Source: Haliclona indistincta (taxonomy: Eukaryota > Porifera > Demospongiae > Haplosclerida > Chalinidae). Taken from it: a stretch of DNA of 64,000 nucleotides. Below are positions 1 to 10,908 of this stretch, piece by piece. The notes beneath the pieces are model-generated. The model did not search any database, was not told the origin of the DNA, and saw nothing but the letters and a program-made list of their open reading frames with translations. The translations under genes were made by a program, and so were the position numbers. The first letter of the stretch is position 1, and each line of letters begins with the position of its first letter. Location of the stretch: NCBI GenBank assembly GCA_964017065.1, contig OZ024783.1:11374885-11438884 (forward strand), given 5' to 3'.

Positions 1-736
1 GATCCCTGATTCATGCAGTGCTATAATCTAGAGAGGTCATTAAGTTCTATTAAGAAGAATAAAATAAGAATAAAATTGCATGTGATTGCTATAAAGTTAG
101 TGAGCTACAGCCTGACATGGCACTAATGCATGTTTTATGCAAATTTGCTCAAAACCCAAAATAAGCCTCTAATTAAGGATAATCTCAAAGGCAGATTTTT
201 CATACATACGTTGACAAAGGCAGTAGTGTGAGTCAGCTTGGTTATTGCGGTAGGCATTCATAACTGAATTTCTTCATAATCCAGACTCACTTCATCATTC
301 TACATTGCTATACCCACTATTGTGACGTCACTACTGTAACTTCAGTGTTTACTACTGTAAATGTTGGAATTTCTCACATTGATCCATAACCTATCATATG
401 CCTATTCATAGACCAGTGTCAAGGTTTCATTCAGAGGGGAGCTGAGGGGAATATTCTCTCCCTAAATTTCGGCTCCTCAGAAATCAATCAAACAAAATTT
501 TGAGTTTTTATAAAGTGTGTAAGTTCTAATTTTGATAAGCTTATCAAAATCAGCAAACTTACACATTAATCAGCAAACTTTTCTAACATGAGCTCCTAAA
601 TATTTTTTTTCTGAATGAAACACAGAGTGTCCACTAAAATACTGATTGCACTGGATACACCATGCATGACTGGTAGGTATGTGATAACTAAACCTGAGGC
701 CACTATTATTGAGAAAATTTAATAGGTGATACTTAC
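1..736 (-). other. intron/3' flank of NLR copy 1
   Basis: No coding region seen. The stretch follows the donor that ends the NACHT exon at 737, so it is probably the next intron of that gene. It is similar to 21377-22263, the matching flank of the second NACHT copy, so the duplicated block is larger than the exon. The second copy carries about 170 bp (roughly 21577-21745) absent here. Confidence 0.6.
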
Positions 737-2867
737 TTGCTTCTGATGTGGAGTTTATTCAACTGATTTAAGTTGGAAAGTAGCACACCAAGTGAAGAAT
801 GAATCATAATAGATACAAGTGTTTTTGGTAGTTTAATTTTTTCCAACACAGCTTCATGATGTGGCTCAATCTTGAAGTAGTGAGGTAAAAGCAAGGTCTT
901 TAGATTTGGAAAGCTGCTAGAATTAACTAACTTTAATACACTATACTGTTCTCTTGGCAATAAAAGTGTAGATACAGACTTTGTAAAGGGAAAGAAATGA
1001 ATGAGTAAGTCTAAAGTTAAAGGACAATCAAAACGCGAAGAATAATCTGTGATATACAACCTAAGTGATGGACCAGTTGTCTCATCCCAGTTAGTTCCAA
1101 TGAGATTGTGCAAATTATCAGCCAATTTACGCACCATATTATACATTTCAAAATCTAATTTCCATGTGGTAGTATTTCCACTGTTAACAATACAGTAGGC
1201 TAAAGCATAATAATCCACTGATGAAAACATTTTTAAATCTATTGAACGAATAGTTTTATTAGTGAACACTTCAGATACTAGTCGAGGAGATTGAGCTTCA
1301 AGAAGCAACTGATATATTAAAATATCATGATTAAGATTTTTAGATATCACATGCTCAAATGGAAATGACTTGAGTTTTGTGAGACCAGCCATAAACAACA
1401 CAATAGGCCAACTACCTCTATAGTTGTGATATTTATGTTGCTCATAGACCGACTGTATTGTAGTTGGTTCCATTAAGTTAGTTGGTTGTTGATCAGGATG
1501 TTCGTACCAGTATAGAGCTGCTAAATATTCTTGTATGGTGAGGTGTAGAAACATGTAGGATGTTGAATCACCTACTTTAATTCTTTTTAACTTTCTGACA
1601 GGTACCATTAAACCTAGCATTTCATCTGGAGCTTCAGTAAATACATATTGACCACTTTTCAGTCCATTCGCAGCAAACTCAGCTATAATCATTAATTGAC
1701 TTTTCACATCTTCAGGAAGTGTTTCCTTATCAGAATAATTTGCAGGCATATTATGTCTCAAAAGATTGAAGACAAGAGATTGGTACAATTCTGTTAATGT
1801 GCTAGGAACAAACCCCTTCTGTCCATTTTTCCAGTAATCGATGTATATCTCTGTTACAATAGCACAGTGGAGAGGATTATACATGACAGATAATATAAAG
1901 GAATTTTTAGAAACATAAGAATGAAAGTCTACTAGCAATTGTTGATCATCTTCACATGCTGAAGTGATGTATGACTGAATGTCAGCTTCAGTAAAACCAG
2001 CAATTTTTATGTACTGTTGTAAGCGTTGCATGAATTGTGGAGGTAGGTTGTACATAGCAGTTGGCCGGGTAGTAACCACAACTGTAGCCTTGCTAAGAAG
2101 CTTATTTGTAAGAATTTTATAGATGAGCAAAAACTCTTCACGTTGCATTTCTGAAATTTCATCATATCCATCAAGAAATATGAGTAGTCCCTTTCCTTCC
2201 CTTTCCTTTATGTCTCGTTCAATGGCTTGCCTGGTGTCGTCGTTTGGGTGGTAGAACAGGTCGTAAAGATTACTGGCCTTTCGTGTGTCTTCATCTCTTA
2301 ATTCAACAATCACCATTAGGTCCCACTCATGGTGTAACTTGCCTTCTCTCCATAACCTGCACAGCTGCCAGCACAATGTTGATTTCCCTATTCCTGGGTC
2401 TCCTTCTACGAGGACAAAATGTGCTGCTGTCCTTCCACCATCTAATAATCCTATTTCTTCTATTTTCATAGCTGTATCTTTTTTATTTAGCTTGTCTACT
2501 TCTCCATGCAGCAAGAACTCTTGTTGTTGACGAAATACACTACTGTGTTGATTCTTATCTCTGTGGACCAGCACTAAATTGATTGGGTATTTGGGATGAC
2601 GATTAGTAAAAACGGGTGATGAATAAAGAGGAAAAGGATCGGTGTAGCAATCCTCTTTAAGGTATCTCTGATATTCCACAAGTGACTCAGGAAGTGTTGA
2701 CAAGGAGAAGGACACTAAGAAAGATTTCCAAATTATTGCAAGGAGAATGACAAGAAAAATCACCAGTAAACATATTCTTGGACTAAGAGAATGCTTTCTT
2801 GATAAATTTTTCATTGGACGAGAAGAATCTGATGTGAACGATAAATTTTTCATTGGACGAGAAGAAT
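737..2867 (-). CDS. NLR-like protein, TM-NACHT exon (copy 1)
   Basis: Large exon of an NLR-type NTPase. The open frame runs 733-2928 (731 residues from an ATG at 2928). In ORF numbering it has a hydrophobic segment at about 52-75, Walker A GDPGIGKST at 176-184, Walker B ending LDGYDE at 252-257, a sensor-like TTRP at 286-289 and leucine-rich C-terminal sequence. These order as a NACHT domain with helical and winged-helix parts. The stop codon lies inside a perfect donor (AA then GTAAGT at 736-731), so translation probably continues into LRR exons beyond the left edge. A CAG acceptor precedes 2867 and fits in phase with the DEATH exon at 4105, which makes this exon 3 of a 2A-DEATH-TM-NACHT gene. 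An alternative start at 2928 would give a DEATH-less form. NACHT call is firm; exon linkage is inferred from phase. Confidence 0.85.
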
Positions 2868-2878
2868 CTGATGTGAAC
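2801..2878 (-). repeat. 39-bp tandem duplication over the NACHT-exon acceptor
   Basis: Two adjacent 39-bp units (2801-2839 and 2840-2878) encode the same 13 residues, NLSFTSDSSRPMK, twice. Each unit contains the CAG acceptor candidate, so either site gives the same frame and differs by 13 residues. The second NACHT copy has one unit only. Confidence 0.9.
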
Positions 2879-4104
2879 GATAAATTTAAATTAACGGCAC
2901 ACATGTAACTCATAATTATTTTTGACATTATTGACTGGTACCATTAAAATGGCGGGTAAAGAAATTATAATAAAAAATTATTCATAAGAAAATGCAGGAG
3001 TGCACGGCAAAGATACGGATTTTTACTAGTAAATTTTATTAGTTACAGTGTATAGATAAAATTATAGATAAAATTGTGGTTTCAGACTTTGTTCTCTCCA
3101 AAAAGTAAGTGGATTTTCTATTATTATGATGCCTGGGGTTCGCAATTCTTTGTTGATTCCGAATCTAGATTTTTATTAAAGGGTTAACCACCTTAAAATC
3201 CTTCGTCCTCTATTTTCTTACAGAAACTGCCTCAAATGATTACTCAGAACGCTTAGAGTTCATTTCGAACACTGGAGCATTTCTAGCAAGATTTGCCAAA
3301 ATCTCATTAACCTTTTAGATACTGAATTATTTTGACAAAAATTCTAAACTGACAGTTTGTCTTGCGATTTACGTTAACTGTTCCAAACTATAGCACTGTT
3401 TTCCACTGGCATGTCAAAATTTAAGTGCTGCAACCTCGTCATTTTTCAGCCAAGTTTGGTATTAAATTAACACTGCATGGTGACTGATACAAAAACCTGG
3501 TGGTGCCCAGGTGAGCAAACAGCACAGTTTAGGCCATTATTATAATTTTTATGCCAAAGTATGCATCTCCGGGAACCCTGAAGCCCTAATAATGCTGAAA
3601 GCGACAAGGGGCTCTGCCCCTTCGCACCCCGTGTTAATGGGGAACACCCCTTTAAAATCCCCCAGTTCTGTACGTTTTAGTGGGGAGAGCGCGACGAAAA
3701 ACAGTGTTTTTTTCAGATAAAGTTGTGTCCACGCATGAGGGCAAAAACTAATACTTTTGCATTATAATTATCAGAAAATAATTATTAGCAGTTTTGTCCC
3801 ACAAACTGCTTACTTCGGTATACAGTGGATCAAAATTAATGGTACTCAACTTATAAAATTAACTGCACAAGGGTTGATAGACTCAAATTTGACTAGAAAT
3901 TATGTATCATGCATAAAATTATTATTCATTGTCCACACTCTGTAATTATAATTATTATAGCACACTGATAGCACAACTATTTTTACAAACTCTTCCTGTC
4001 CAAGATTTCGGATTACCATTACAATTACAATTATGTAATTGGTTACAATTACCTTTACAACATCACTGGTATGTTCTATCAATGCTCTCGCTACATGCGC
4101 ATAC
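2879..4104 (-). other. candidate intron between DEATH and NACHT exons
   Basis: No exon recognised. It starts with the donor GTATGC after the DEATH exon and ends with the CAG before 2867. It contains an interspersed repeat at about 3305-3725 that is also present at 46549-47155. The rest is AT-rich, with no coding signal. Confidence 0.5.
3305..3725. repeat. interspersed repeat, relative of 46549-47155
   Basis: Long stretches match the element in the dipeptidase intron, including the segment around CCTGGTGGTG and the GGGGCTCTGCCCCTTCG hairpin. The left end resembles the ATTAACCYTTTA terminal of the other copy; the right end is not preserved. It is probably a non-autonomous DNA transposon. Confidence 0.6.
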
Positions 4105-4578
4105 CTTCAATATGATCAGCAAGTGCACCTAGCTCGGACAGCCTGAGACACTCTATCAGGTGATGATATGTACGAGGAGCTTCACTACTAGCCAGCCATT
4201 TCTTAATGATAGCACGCACAACTTCTTGAACATCATTATTGTGATTTTTTTCGATCACACGAACCCCTTCTCCATTCTCATCTTGTAGAAGATGCATACC
4301 AAATGTGATGTAGTCTTGAGCAGCAATCCTCTGAATAATATTAAGAAGCTTGCCATTGACTCTCATTTTCCCAAGGTATAGTAGCGTAGGTGTACTGTCT
4401 GTATCAATACACAAACACAGATCATGGCTTGCTGTCGACGAGCCCCTCCCTGGGCCCACCCAAACCTACCTAGGTCTAGAGCAGGACCCGGGTTGAGTTC
4501 TACGTCTCCGGACAGCAAGAGTAGTCGTTGTTCCAATGCACAGATCATCGCGTTTGCTCGAGATTCGAGCCGGGTCAT
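4105..4578 (-). CDS. 2A leader exon plus DEATH-like exon (NLR copy 1)
   Basis: Two exons joined by a 71-bp intron (4399-4469, GTAGGT...ACAG). Exon 1 (4470-4578) encodes 36 residues ending in a 2A-like ribosome-skipping motif, GDVELNPGP, preceded by a leucine-rich run. Skipping would release a 31-residue leader. I chose the ATG at 4578 because it gives a leader the same size as the third copy at 36032; an ATG 10 codons later is possible. Exon 2 (4105-4398) encodes about 98 residues with a DEATH-like helical pattern, including KKWLASS and LGALADHIEG. It ends in donor GTATGC in phase 1, matching the acceptor of the NACHT exon at 2867. Phases agree at both junctions. The 2A motif is unambiguous; the DEATH call rests on pattern only. 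Confidence 0.78.
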
Positions 4579-4779
4579 TGTTGACTTTTGGTGCTGCCCG
4601 TTGGGTAAAATCAAGAGAGAAGGTACACCCTTGGGGAATTTTAATGGGCGTATCGTACCCGCGTGCTCCGCGCGCTGCCTACCACGCACGCACGTGATCG
4701 TTGCGTGGTTACGACGCACATGGCTGGCAGTGCAGTGCGGCATAGCCTAGTACAGTAAAGCTGGTATAGTACCGTAACG
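4579..4779. promoter_or_regulatory. divergent intergenic region (candidate bidirectional promoter)
   Basis: About 200 bp separate the start of the 2A-DEATH-NACHT gene (minus) from the start of the EGF-motif gene (plus). It is more GC-rich than its surroundings, with several CG dinucleotides. No TATA box was identified. A shared promoter is inferred from the spacing only. Confidence 0.35.
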
Positions 4780-6737
4780 ATGAAAGCGATTTCGTGGATG
4801 ACTGCAGTTCTGTCTGCTGTACTGTTAGGAAATATCTGTCACGGAGAAAATAAGATAGAAGCTGACAACGATGTTTTGATAAAAATTGTGAGGGGATAAA
4901 GAGTCTGTGCCATGCAGCTTCAGTTATATATAGTTCAGGATTGGTATTGTTTTTATAGACTTCTGGTCATGATGCAGTAGTGAAGTTTGCAACAGCAATC
5001 AATTTCTGTAAGTAAGACTGTGTATAGTACAACTAAAAATGACACAAAATGATGGCAGATATAGAATTCCGCAATGAAGGATTCAATCCCTACAAGATGA
5101 CAGCTATACCTACACAATGTTGTTTGGAGATTGAGATGAATGATACTGACTGTAGTGTGAGTGAACTAGCTACCTCAGACTGACTCACCGATACATGCAT
5201 GTATTGTATTCAAACTATTGGTTGCCTACATCTTTAATAAAGAAAACTTTGTAAAATCAACTCACGGTTTTCTTGTTAGGTCATGGAGCTGGGAAGACCA
5301 GGTTCTGTTAATCTTGCTACTGAAGGTGAAAATTCTACGGCTCGAATTAACTTCCTATTTAGAAATTTGGTAATTGTAGCACTGAACTAGATTTGGTATA
5401 GAGCTGATGATGAGTGTCTTCTCTTCTCCTGTAGTATGCTAGGTACAGGATTGGTAACTGCTCATTTGAAATTATTGCAGAGGGCTCTACTACAAAAGAA
5501 TGGCAGCACACAATCGAATTCAACACATATCCTGTTTCAAATGGTTTGTTCTGTTTTTTTAACTCCCCAGTAAGTGGTGTAATAAATGAATTTTATCAAT
5601 TTTTATATACAGGCACAACTGTTGCTGATAACTGTACTGGGGTTGATCAGGTAAGGATGAGTCAAAGCACCAAACATGAGGCATGTCAAATCATGTTTAT
5701 TTTGCTAATGCACTGTAGGATCCTGATCGTGACTGTTCTCCAGTGGATTGTGCTATCAAGTACAAGGGCAAGAGGAGCTTCTACAGAAACAGCACTGGCA
5801 AGTGTGAACCTGTGGAACGATGCAACACTAGATCATCAAAAGACGGCATCACTGTTACTGGGGTACGACAAGTAGACTATATACCCACTATACATGTGCA
5901 TTGAAACTTACCAATTGTCACGTTTTCGTGGGTGCTGTGCGATTTTTCTTCAAGTACTGCACAAGTGTTAATTTTGATAATAAGGAAATTTTTCATGTTT
6001 AAAATTCTACATACTGTATTTAAGTCTACTATCAGTTTCCTCCAGATGTTAGGAATTTGGTGTTTTTTTTCTCTCCAGTACTATGATTGGGATGAGAATG
6101 TATGTGTGCACTATGACTGGATCATGAATGAGAACTACTTTAAACAAGTCGAGTCTGATACTGAGATTCCTGAATCAGTCCCTGCTCTACGTAATTCAAA
6201 GTACTACCCAGACCTGGAGCCAAACCTGGTCGAAGAGTTGATGGTGAGACAGAGTGTGTGATTGTATGAGGGAGTGAAGAGACTGCATAAGATACCTGAA
6301 TGTTGTTTCGTAGAAATCTGGTGAGTACGATCTCGAGTGTAACCACGGTCATCAAGATGGTATTCGTTGCATGTGTGATGAAGGATGGATCTCGAGTGGT
6401 CTGCACAGAGACAATCCACTCAAGTTCAACTGGTGTGATTCCAGAGTGAGCGACCCCTACGACAATTCAGGGGCTCCGAAAAAACTCACTAAAGGACTGG
6501 AGGTGTTTTTAATAGTTGTATCCATCCTCAATACACATAGTACAACTGTGTTGTAGCACCATGTTCTATGTGATCTGTTTCCTTAACTTTGTTCAGATTC
6601 TTTCTATAGTCAACTTTGCCCTGTTGGTTTCATGGCTGTACGTTCTAACCAAGCTGGTCTGTCCTAAGATGTTCAGCAAGTCTACAGTGTGGTGCAGAGT
6701 GATGTGTTACTACTGCTATAGCTGGTGCAAAAATTAA
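4780..6737 (+). CDS. secreted/membrane protein with EGF-like motif (10 exons)
   Basis: I do not recognise the family. Ten exons join in phase: 4780-4887, 4959-5007, 5059-5156, 5280-5369, 5435-5543, 5613-5650, 5719-5862, 6079-6243, 6314-6502, 6597-6737; total 1131 nt, 376 residues. Exon 1 encodes a signal peptide (MKAISWMTAVLSAVLLG). The ectodomain is cysteine-containing with N-glycosylation sequons (for example ENSTAR, RNSTGK). Exon 9 has an EGF-like C-x-C stretch (CMCDEGW). Exon 10 encodes one transmembrane helix followed by a short cysteine-rich tail ending WCKN. That gives a type I membrane protein of unknown role. A decayed second copy lies at 52055-53959. It is divergent from the NLR gene and convergent with the coiled-coil gene. 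Confidence 0.8.
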
Positions 6738-6963
6738 TAGAGCAACTTGTAATGCATAATCGTACTATAGTCTTAATAGTATTGAATGTATCAGATAATT
6801 CAGATTATAATTTTGAGTGTATACATGCATGTACTTTGTATAAGTGATCTAGTTCAATATTGTTGTACAAGTGAATCCAGTTCGCCAATTACTTTGCCGT
6901 GAGCCATATGATTCATTCTAAAAACCGTTGAATCTACAAAGTGACAATGATAGATAATCAGAT

Positions 6964-7322
6964 TCATGTGTGAATAATATTCATTGCACACCTCTTTGAC
7001 ATAGACTCTTTGAGTTCCTTAGCTTCTTTGAAAAACATTCGTCTACATTTTTCTTTATGGATTGCTGCCTCTTTCGCTTCTTTGTTCTTTTGATGCAACC
7101 ACCTAGCAGACAGTGAAAAACAATGATCACCTCGGACTATTATGTGTAAGATTGACTAACTTTTTGTATGCGGCACTCGCAATCTCTGAATCGACCTTTC
7201 TGGCAACTTGCCTGTCTTCTTTCTTCCGACTTCTTCCTCTTGCTTTCTCTGAACTCTTTTCTGACTCAACCACGTTTCAAATGACTCATCTATTCTCTTC
7301 TTCTCCTCTTCCTCATTAACCC
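6964..7322 (-). pseudogene. coiled-coil protein gene, 3' part (split by transposons)
   Basis: Last exons of a charged coiled-coil protein. An intron at 7103-7160 (58 bp, GTTAGT...CTAG) joins sequence ending AAYKK to WLHQKNKEAKEAA and a C-terminal helix ending KRCAMNIIHT at a TGA at 6964. The repeated motif (A/S)xxxWLxxK also occurs in the 5' part at 15630-16399. The intact order is shown by the copy at 54181-54979, where the two halves are adjacent. About 10 nt are missing near 7205-7215 relative to that copy, which shifts the frame. Together with the 8.3-kb insertion this makes a broken gene. The family resembles small microtubule-type coiled-coil proteins such as CCDC34/CCDC181, a weak assignment. 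Confidence 0.65.
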
Positions 7323-7394
7323 TCGGCGCATGCGCGAGGGTTACGGTACTTGGTTTGTCGTTCATTCACTCACTCAGTCGAATCGCAACCGTAC

Positions 7395-8656
7395 AATTAT
7401 TGTACAAGAATTAAAAAAGATTTCTATCGAAATCAAAAGGATGTAGGGTTGTGAAATCTACCACTGGTCCACACTGCAAACTAACAAGGAATAAGCATGG
7501 AATGGTAACACGATTGACTTGCTAACAGACCATAGATCCCTACATCAGTGGCTGCTGTGGTTGGCTATAGCTAGTTCAGCTAGTTTCTGTTGACTGACAC
7601 CAGACATGCATTAAATTGAATTGGATTCAGCTTGTGACAAAACAATTATTGATCTTATGTACAGCCACTGATGTAGGGATCTATGGTCTGTTAGCAAGTC
7701 AATCGTGTTACCATTCCATGCTTGTTCCTTGTTAGTTTGCAGTGTGGACCAGTGGTAGATTTCACAACCCTACATCCTTTTGATTTCGATAGAAATCTTT
7801 TTTAATTCTTGTTTGTGTCCTTTTTTCATTTTCAGTGAAGTGCAGTTCAATATCATGCATGTACTGAGTCGTCTTTGTCATGGTTTCCACCATTGGTTTA
7901 GTTTTCCAGTTGCTGATGGCTTTTCTTTATTATTAACAATTTTAAATTTGTAGCTAAAAATATTTGTTATGTGGTACATACCAGCTCGCCTACGCATTCA
8001 TGCATGCAGTGCATACGAGCCCCGCCCACACTTATTTGTAGACCTGTACGGCGGTTATCATCATCTGGCAAGCGCAGAATGGCGATCCTACACGAACTTG
8101 CCGTTATTCGAAGACTCCAGACAAATATGTGTTCTCCATGATCCATACGGCATGCATGGCGATACTCAAGCTAGTGCTTGGTCACGTGCGCTAGCCACTG
8201 CTTGGTCACGTGCGTGTTGCGCAATCACAATAATGGCGTCTAACACTTAGCTGAAAATGGATCACGATCGAGAACTCGCGGAATTTAGATCGCCTTTTCG
8301 CTAAAAACAAACCTCAAAAGGCACCTGCCAGGAGAATTTCACGACTGTTCGTGGGTGTTTTGGTCTCGGCACTGCTCGCGTAAAGGCGCTAGGCGAGTTG
8401 AAGAAAGAAAGAAAGAAGAAGAAGACGAAGATGACGAAACTCGATTTTCACCGTTTCCAGGTTCGTCACTTTAGGAACAATTTCGAGCAATCTCCTTGCT
8501 ACTGTAAGATGGGGCAACGCCAGAGAGCAGATCTAAGTGTCTTTGGACGTATAAAATTCATCACCAGGCGAAATATCAGCGTTTGAACGCAAATACATTG
8601 TATGTAGCCGCCATCTTGTTTTCTCGTTCAACCCTACATAGGGAGGCACTACCGTG
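7395..8656 (+). repeat. repeat family R1 with foldback head (copy 1)
   Basis: The first 420 bp form an imperfect hairpin: arms begin around GATTTCTATCGAAATC at 7420 and reappear inverted near 7780. The remaining 850 bp are shared with 24743-25900 (inverted) and 31857-33075. No protein is recognisable. It includes a purine-rich GAAGAA tract near 8400 and a strong short hairpin of GGGAGGCAC type just after the end. The mechanism is unknown. Confidence 0.7.
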
Positions 8657-10456
8657 CCTCCCTAATTATGGCATTGGGATTTTATTTGCAACGAGTACGC
8701 CCACGCACGCGAGTAATGGCGTTTTTGCGCAAACAGGACGCTCGACTAAAACGCTCGCCACACTTACATGATTGATGCTAGACCAACCTAACTTTACAAG
8801 CATGTAGAACAAAGGTGTAAGTACTTCGTATGCAAATAACGTAAAGCAAAAACAGCTGGAAGACGCAGTTCACTTAGGAATACAAAGAAGGTCAGTATTT
8901 TGATTGCACCTACTTAGCTTAGGTACACTTCTATATTAAAACAGCTACGCACTATCTACAAGCACTAGGTGATAGAGTACACTTGTAGCTACAAAGTGAT
9001 GTTTTAAAAGTTACTGTTCTGAGATTTTAACAATTCTAAAATTACTTCACAAATGTAATACAAAATTGATGCGTATAATTGATGTTATCATAGCAATGGA
9101 GCCATCAGCAAAGAAGGAATGCTTCCTCTGTGGAAGAGCTGGAGGATATATGATCCGCTTTGAGCGCTGGAGTGAGAAAGAAAAAGATTATGCACTTGCA
9201 CACCTGGACACACTACCACCACACAATAGTGTACAGCGGTTTTATTACTCCTTGCAACAGCCACAAAAGCGCAAAGCGTGATCCTTGCCTTATTTGGAAG
9301 GTTTATTACATTGCGTGATTCAGACTGACCACGGTTTACGCTCTACGGTTGACGCTTTTAGATTGTAAGAAGTAGTGAAACCACTGTAACATGTAAGAAG
9401 GATAAACTGGAAGCCAAAAGGTACTGTCACAATCATTCACACAAGCCAAAATGGGAAAAGATAAGTCACTGTGTACACGGCATGCTATCACAAGAAACAG
9501 AACCACACACTCTATCGTAAGACACGCTATTACAAGACACACGATTACTAGACACAGGCATGCTATCTCAAGATGCATATTCACACATGCTATCGCAAGA
9601 CACACAATCACAGGACACAGACATGCTATCACAGGACACACACATGCTATCGCAAGACATGCAATACCACTGCATGCACAAACTTTGCAGAGCTTCGGGT
9701 ACACTAACACGAGCATCATTTAATGAACAAGTACTTAGAGAATACTTGCATGTAGAACAACTGCCAGAAAAGCCTCATCTTCTTGGTCAAAAGTACTACT
9801 ATGGGATTTATAACAAACTAAACAACCGACTCCATGTGCCTCTTGTGGTGTAAAACCTAAAACAGGAGTGCACGGCTTTCACCTAACCCATCGATCTCCA
9901 GTATAATATATCTACTTTACTAAGCCAAGGCACAGAAGAGCCCATTATTTTACAAATAAGCCCTTAGCTACAACATTGCATTACAAGTTTTGGGAAAATA
10001 TACACGCTAGAGCAACAATTTCAATAGTATAATGTACACTTGACTCACTTGATAATTCCAGTTAGTCTCCTTTCTCGTAGGTACACTTCCGTATTAAAAC
10101 TGCAATCACAGTATAGTCTAGTCAAACATGTGTTAAAAACATAGCTTGACACACAGAATACTTGAAAACTACTGTTCTGCTTACCGTAGCAACGTTGGAA
10201 ACACTTTTGTATGACACAGCCAAGATGGCGACGATGGCTTCCTCGGACTTATCCTTCCACAGCTCTCTGAGCAGTAGCAAACGCGCATCCAAAACTCGAT
10301 AAAAAGATTCGCATATTAATCACAAGGGGGGTTATCGATGTTTTAACGGCAAATAGGACTCCCTGGTCTCAGAATATCTACCAACAACCAGGCTACTCGA
10401 CGAGGAAAAAAGCTTGCCAAAAAGTCGACCACGCCTCTTCCGCTTGCAAATAGAAA
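8657..10456. other. anonymous segment with zinc-ribbon-like ORF remnants
   Basis: No complete gene. An open stretch near 9066-9281 (plus) encodes CFLCGRAGGYM. Further on, 9690-9900 encodes a block that, with a frame change, contains PCASCGVKPK, a CxxC pattern typical of zinc ribbons. Between them lies a low-complexity tandem tract (9475-9665). This is probably a decayed mobile-element or repeat-family ORF. A short sequence near 8918 recurs near 10075. Confidence 0.35.
9475..9665. repeat. degenerate tandem repeat
   Basis: Imperfect units built from CATGCTATC, ACAAGACAC and ACAGGACACA recur across about 190 bp. Unit length varies from about 10 to 24 bp, so it is neither a CRISPR array nor a clean satellite. 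A stylistically similar tract on the other strand lies near 31385-31500. Confidence 0.7.
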
Positions 10457-10625
10457 GTACGGTTGCGATTCGACTGCACTCATTCGTTCGTTCTGTCCAT
10501 CGAGCTGCAGAGACCATCGCTCACTTCTGAAACTCGGTAAAGGTATGAACAGGCTTAGCACGACAATGGCTTGCAATGTGACTGGTGGATTTTGCTAAAG
10601 TGCTTTCGTTCTCGAGTTATGTATG

Positions 10626-10890
10626 TGTAGAGACGGGGATACGTATCTACTGAGAACTGATTTTAATATCAAACAGAACTGTGCAACTGACATGTGGTGC
10701 TAATTTATAAAGAGTGAGAAAGCACGTGGTAATGGAGAATGTTCTAGATGATTGTAAATGGTTAGCACATGATAAGAGTGTGTGAACTGTTGTTACAAAT
10801 TGAAAGTATAAGTAAACTATGGTTACTGGTTACAAAGATGAATGCTAAGGTTACAATGATGAATATTAATAAGTTGCATAGGTCACTACA
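10626..10890 (-). repeat. 3' LTR of Ty3/gypsy element
   Basis: 265 bp; on the minus strand it starts TGTAGTGACC and ends GTCTCTACA. I compared it base by base with 14996-15260 and found no difference. Confidence 0.95.
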
Positions 10891-10903
10891 TCACTCCCCC
10901 TCC
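10891..10903 (-). promoter_or_regulatory. polypurine tract
   Basis: The minus strand reads GGAGGGGGAGTGA immediately before the 3' LTR, the expected position and composition for the plus-strand primer of an LTR element. Confidence 0.8.
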
Positions 10904-10908
10904 AGTGT

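Noticed and set aside
4363..4743. Single long ORF of 126 codons including the 2A motif
   Set aside because: Its 3' third is intron: the frame passes a good donor at 4469 and conflicts with the DEATH frame. Only 4470-4578 is supported as coding.
9475..9665. Possible CRISPR-like array
   Set aside because: Units vary in length and sequence, there are no uniform spacers, and the context is animal transposon DNA.
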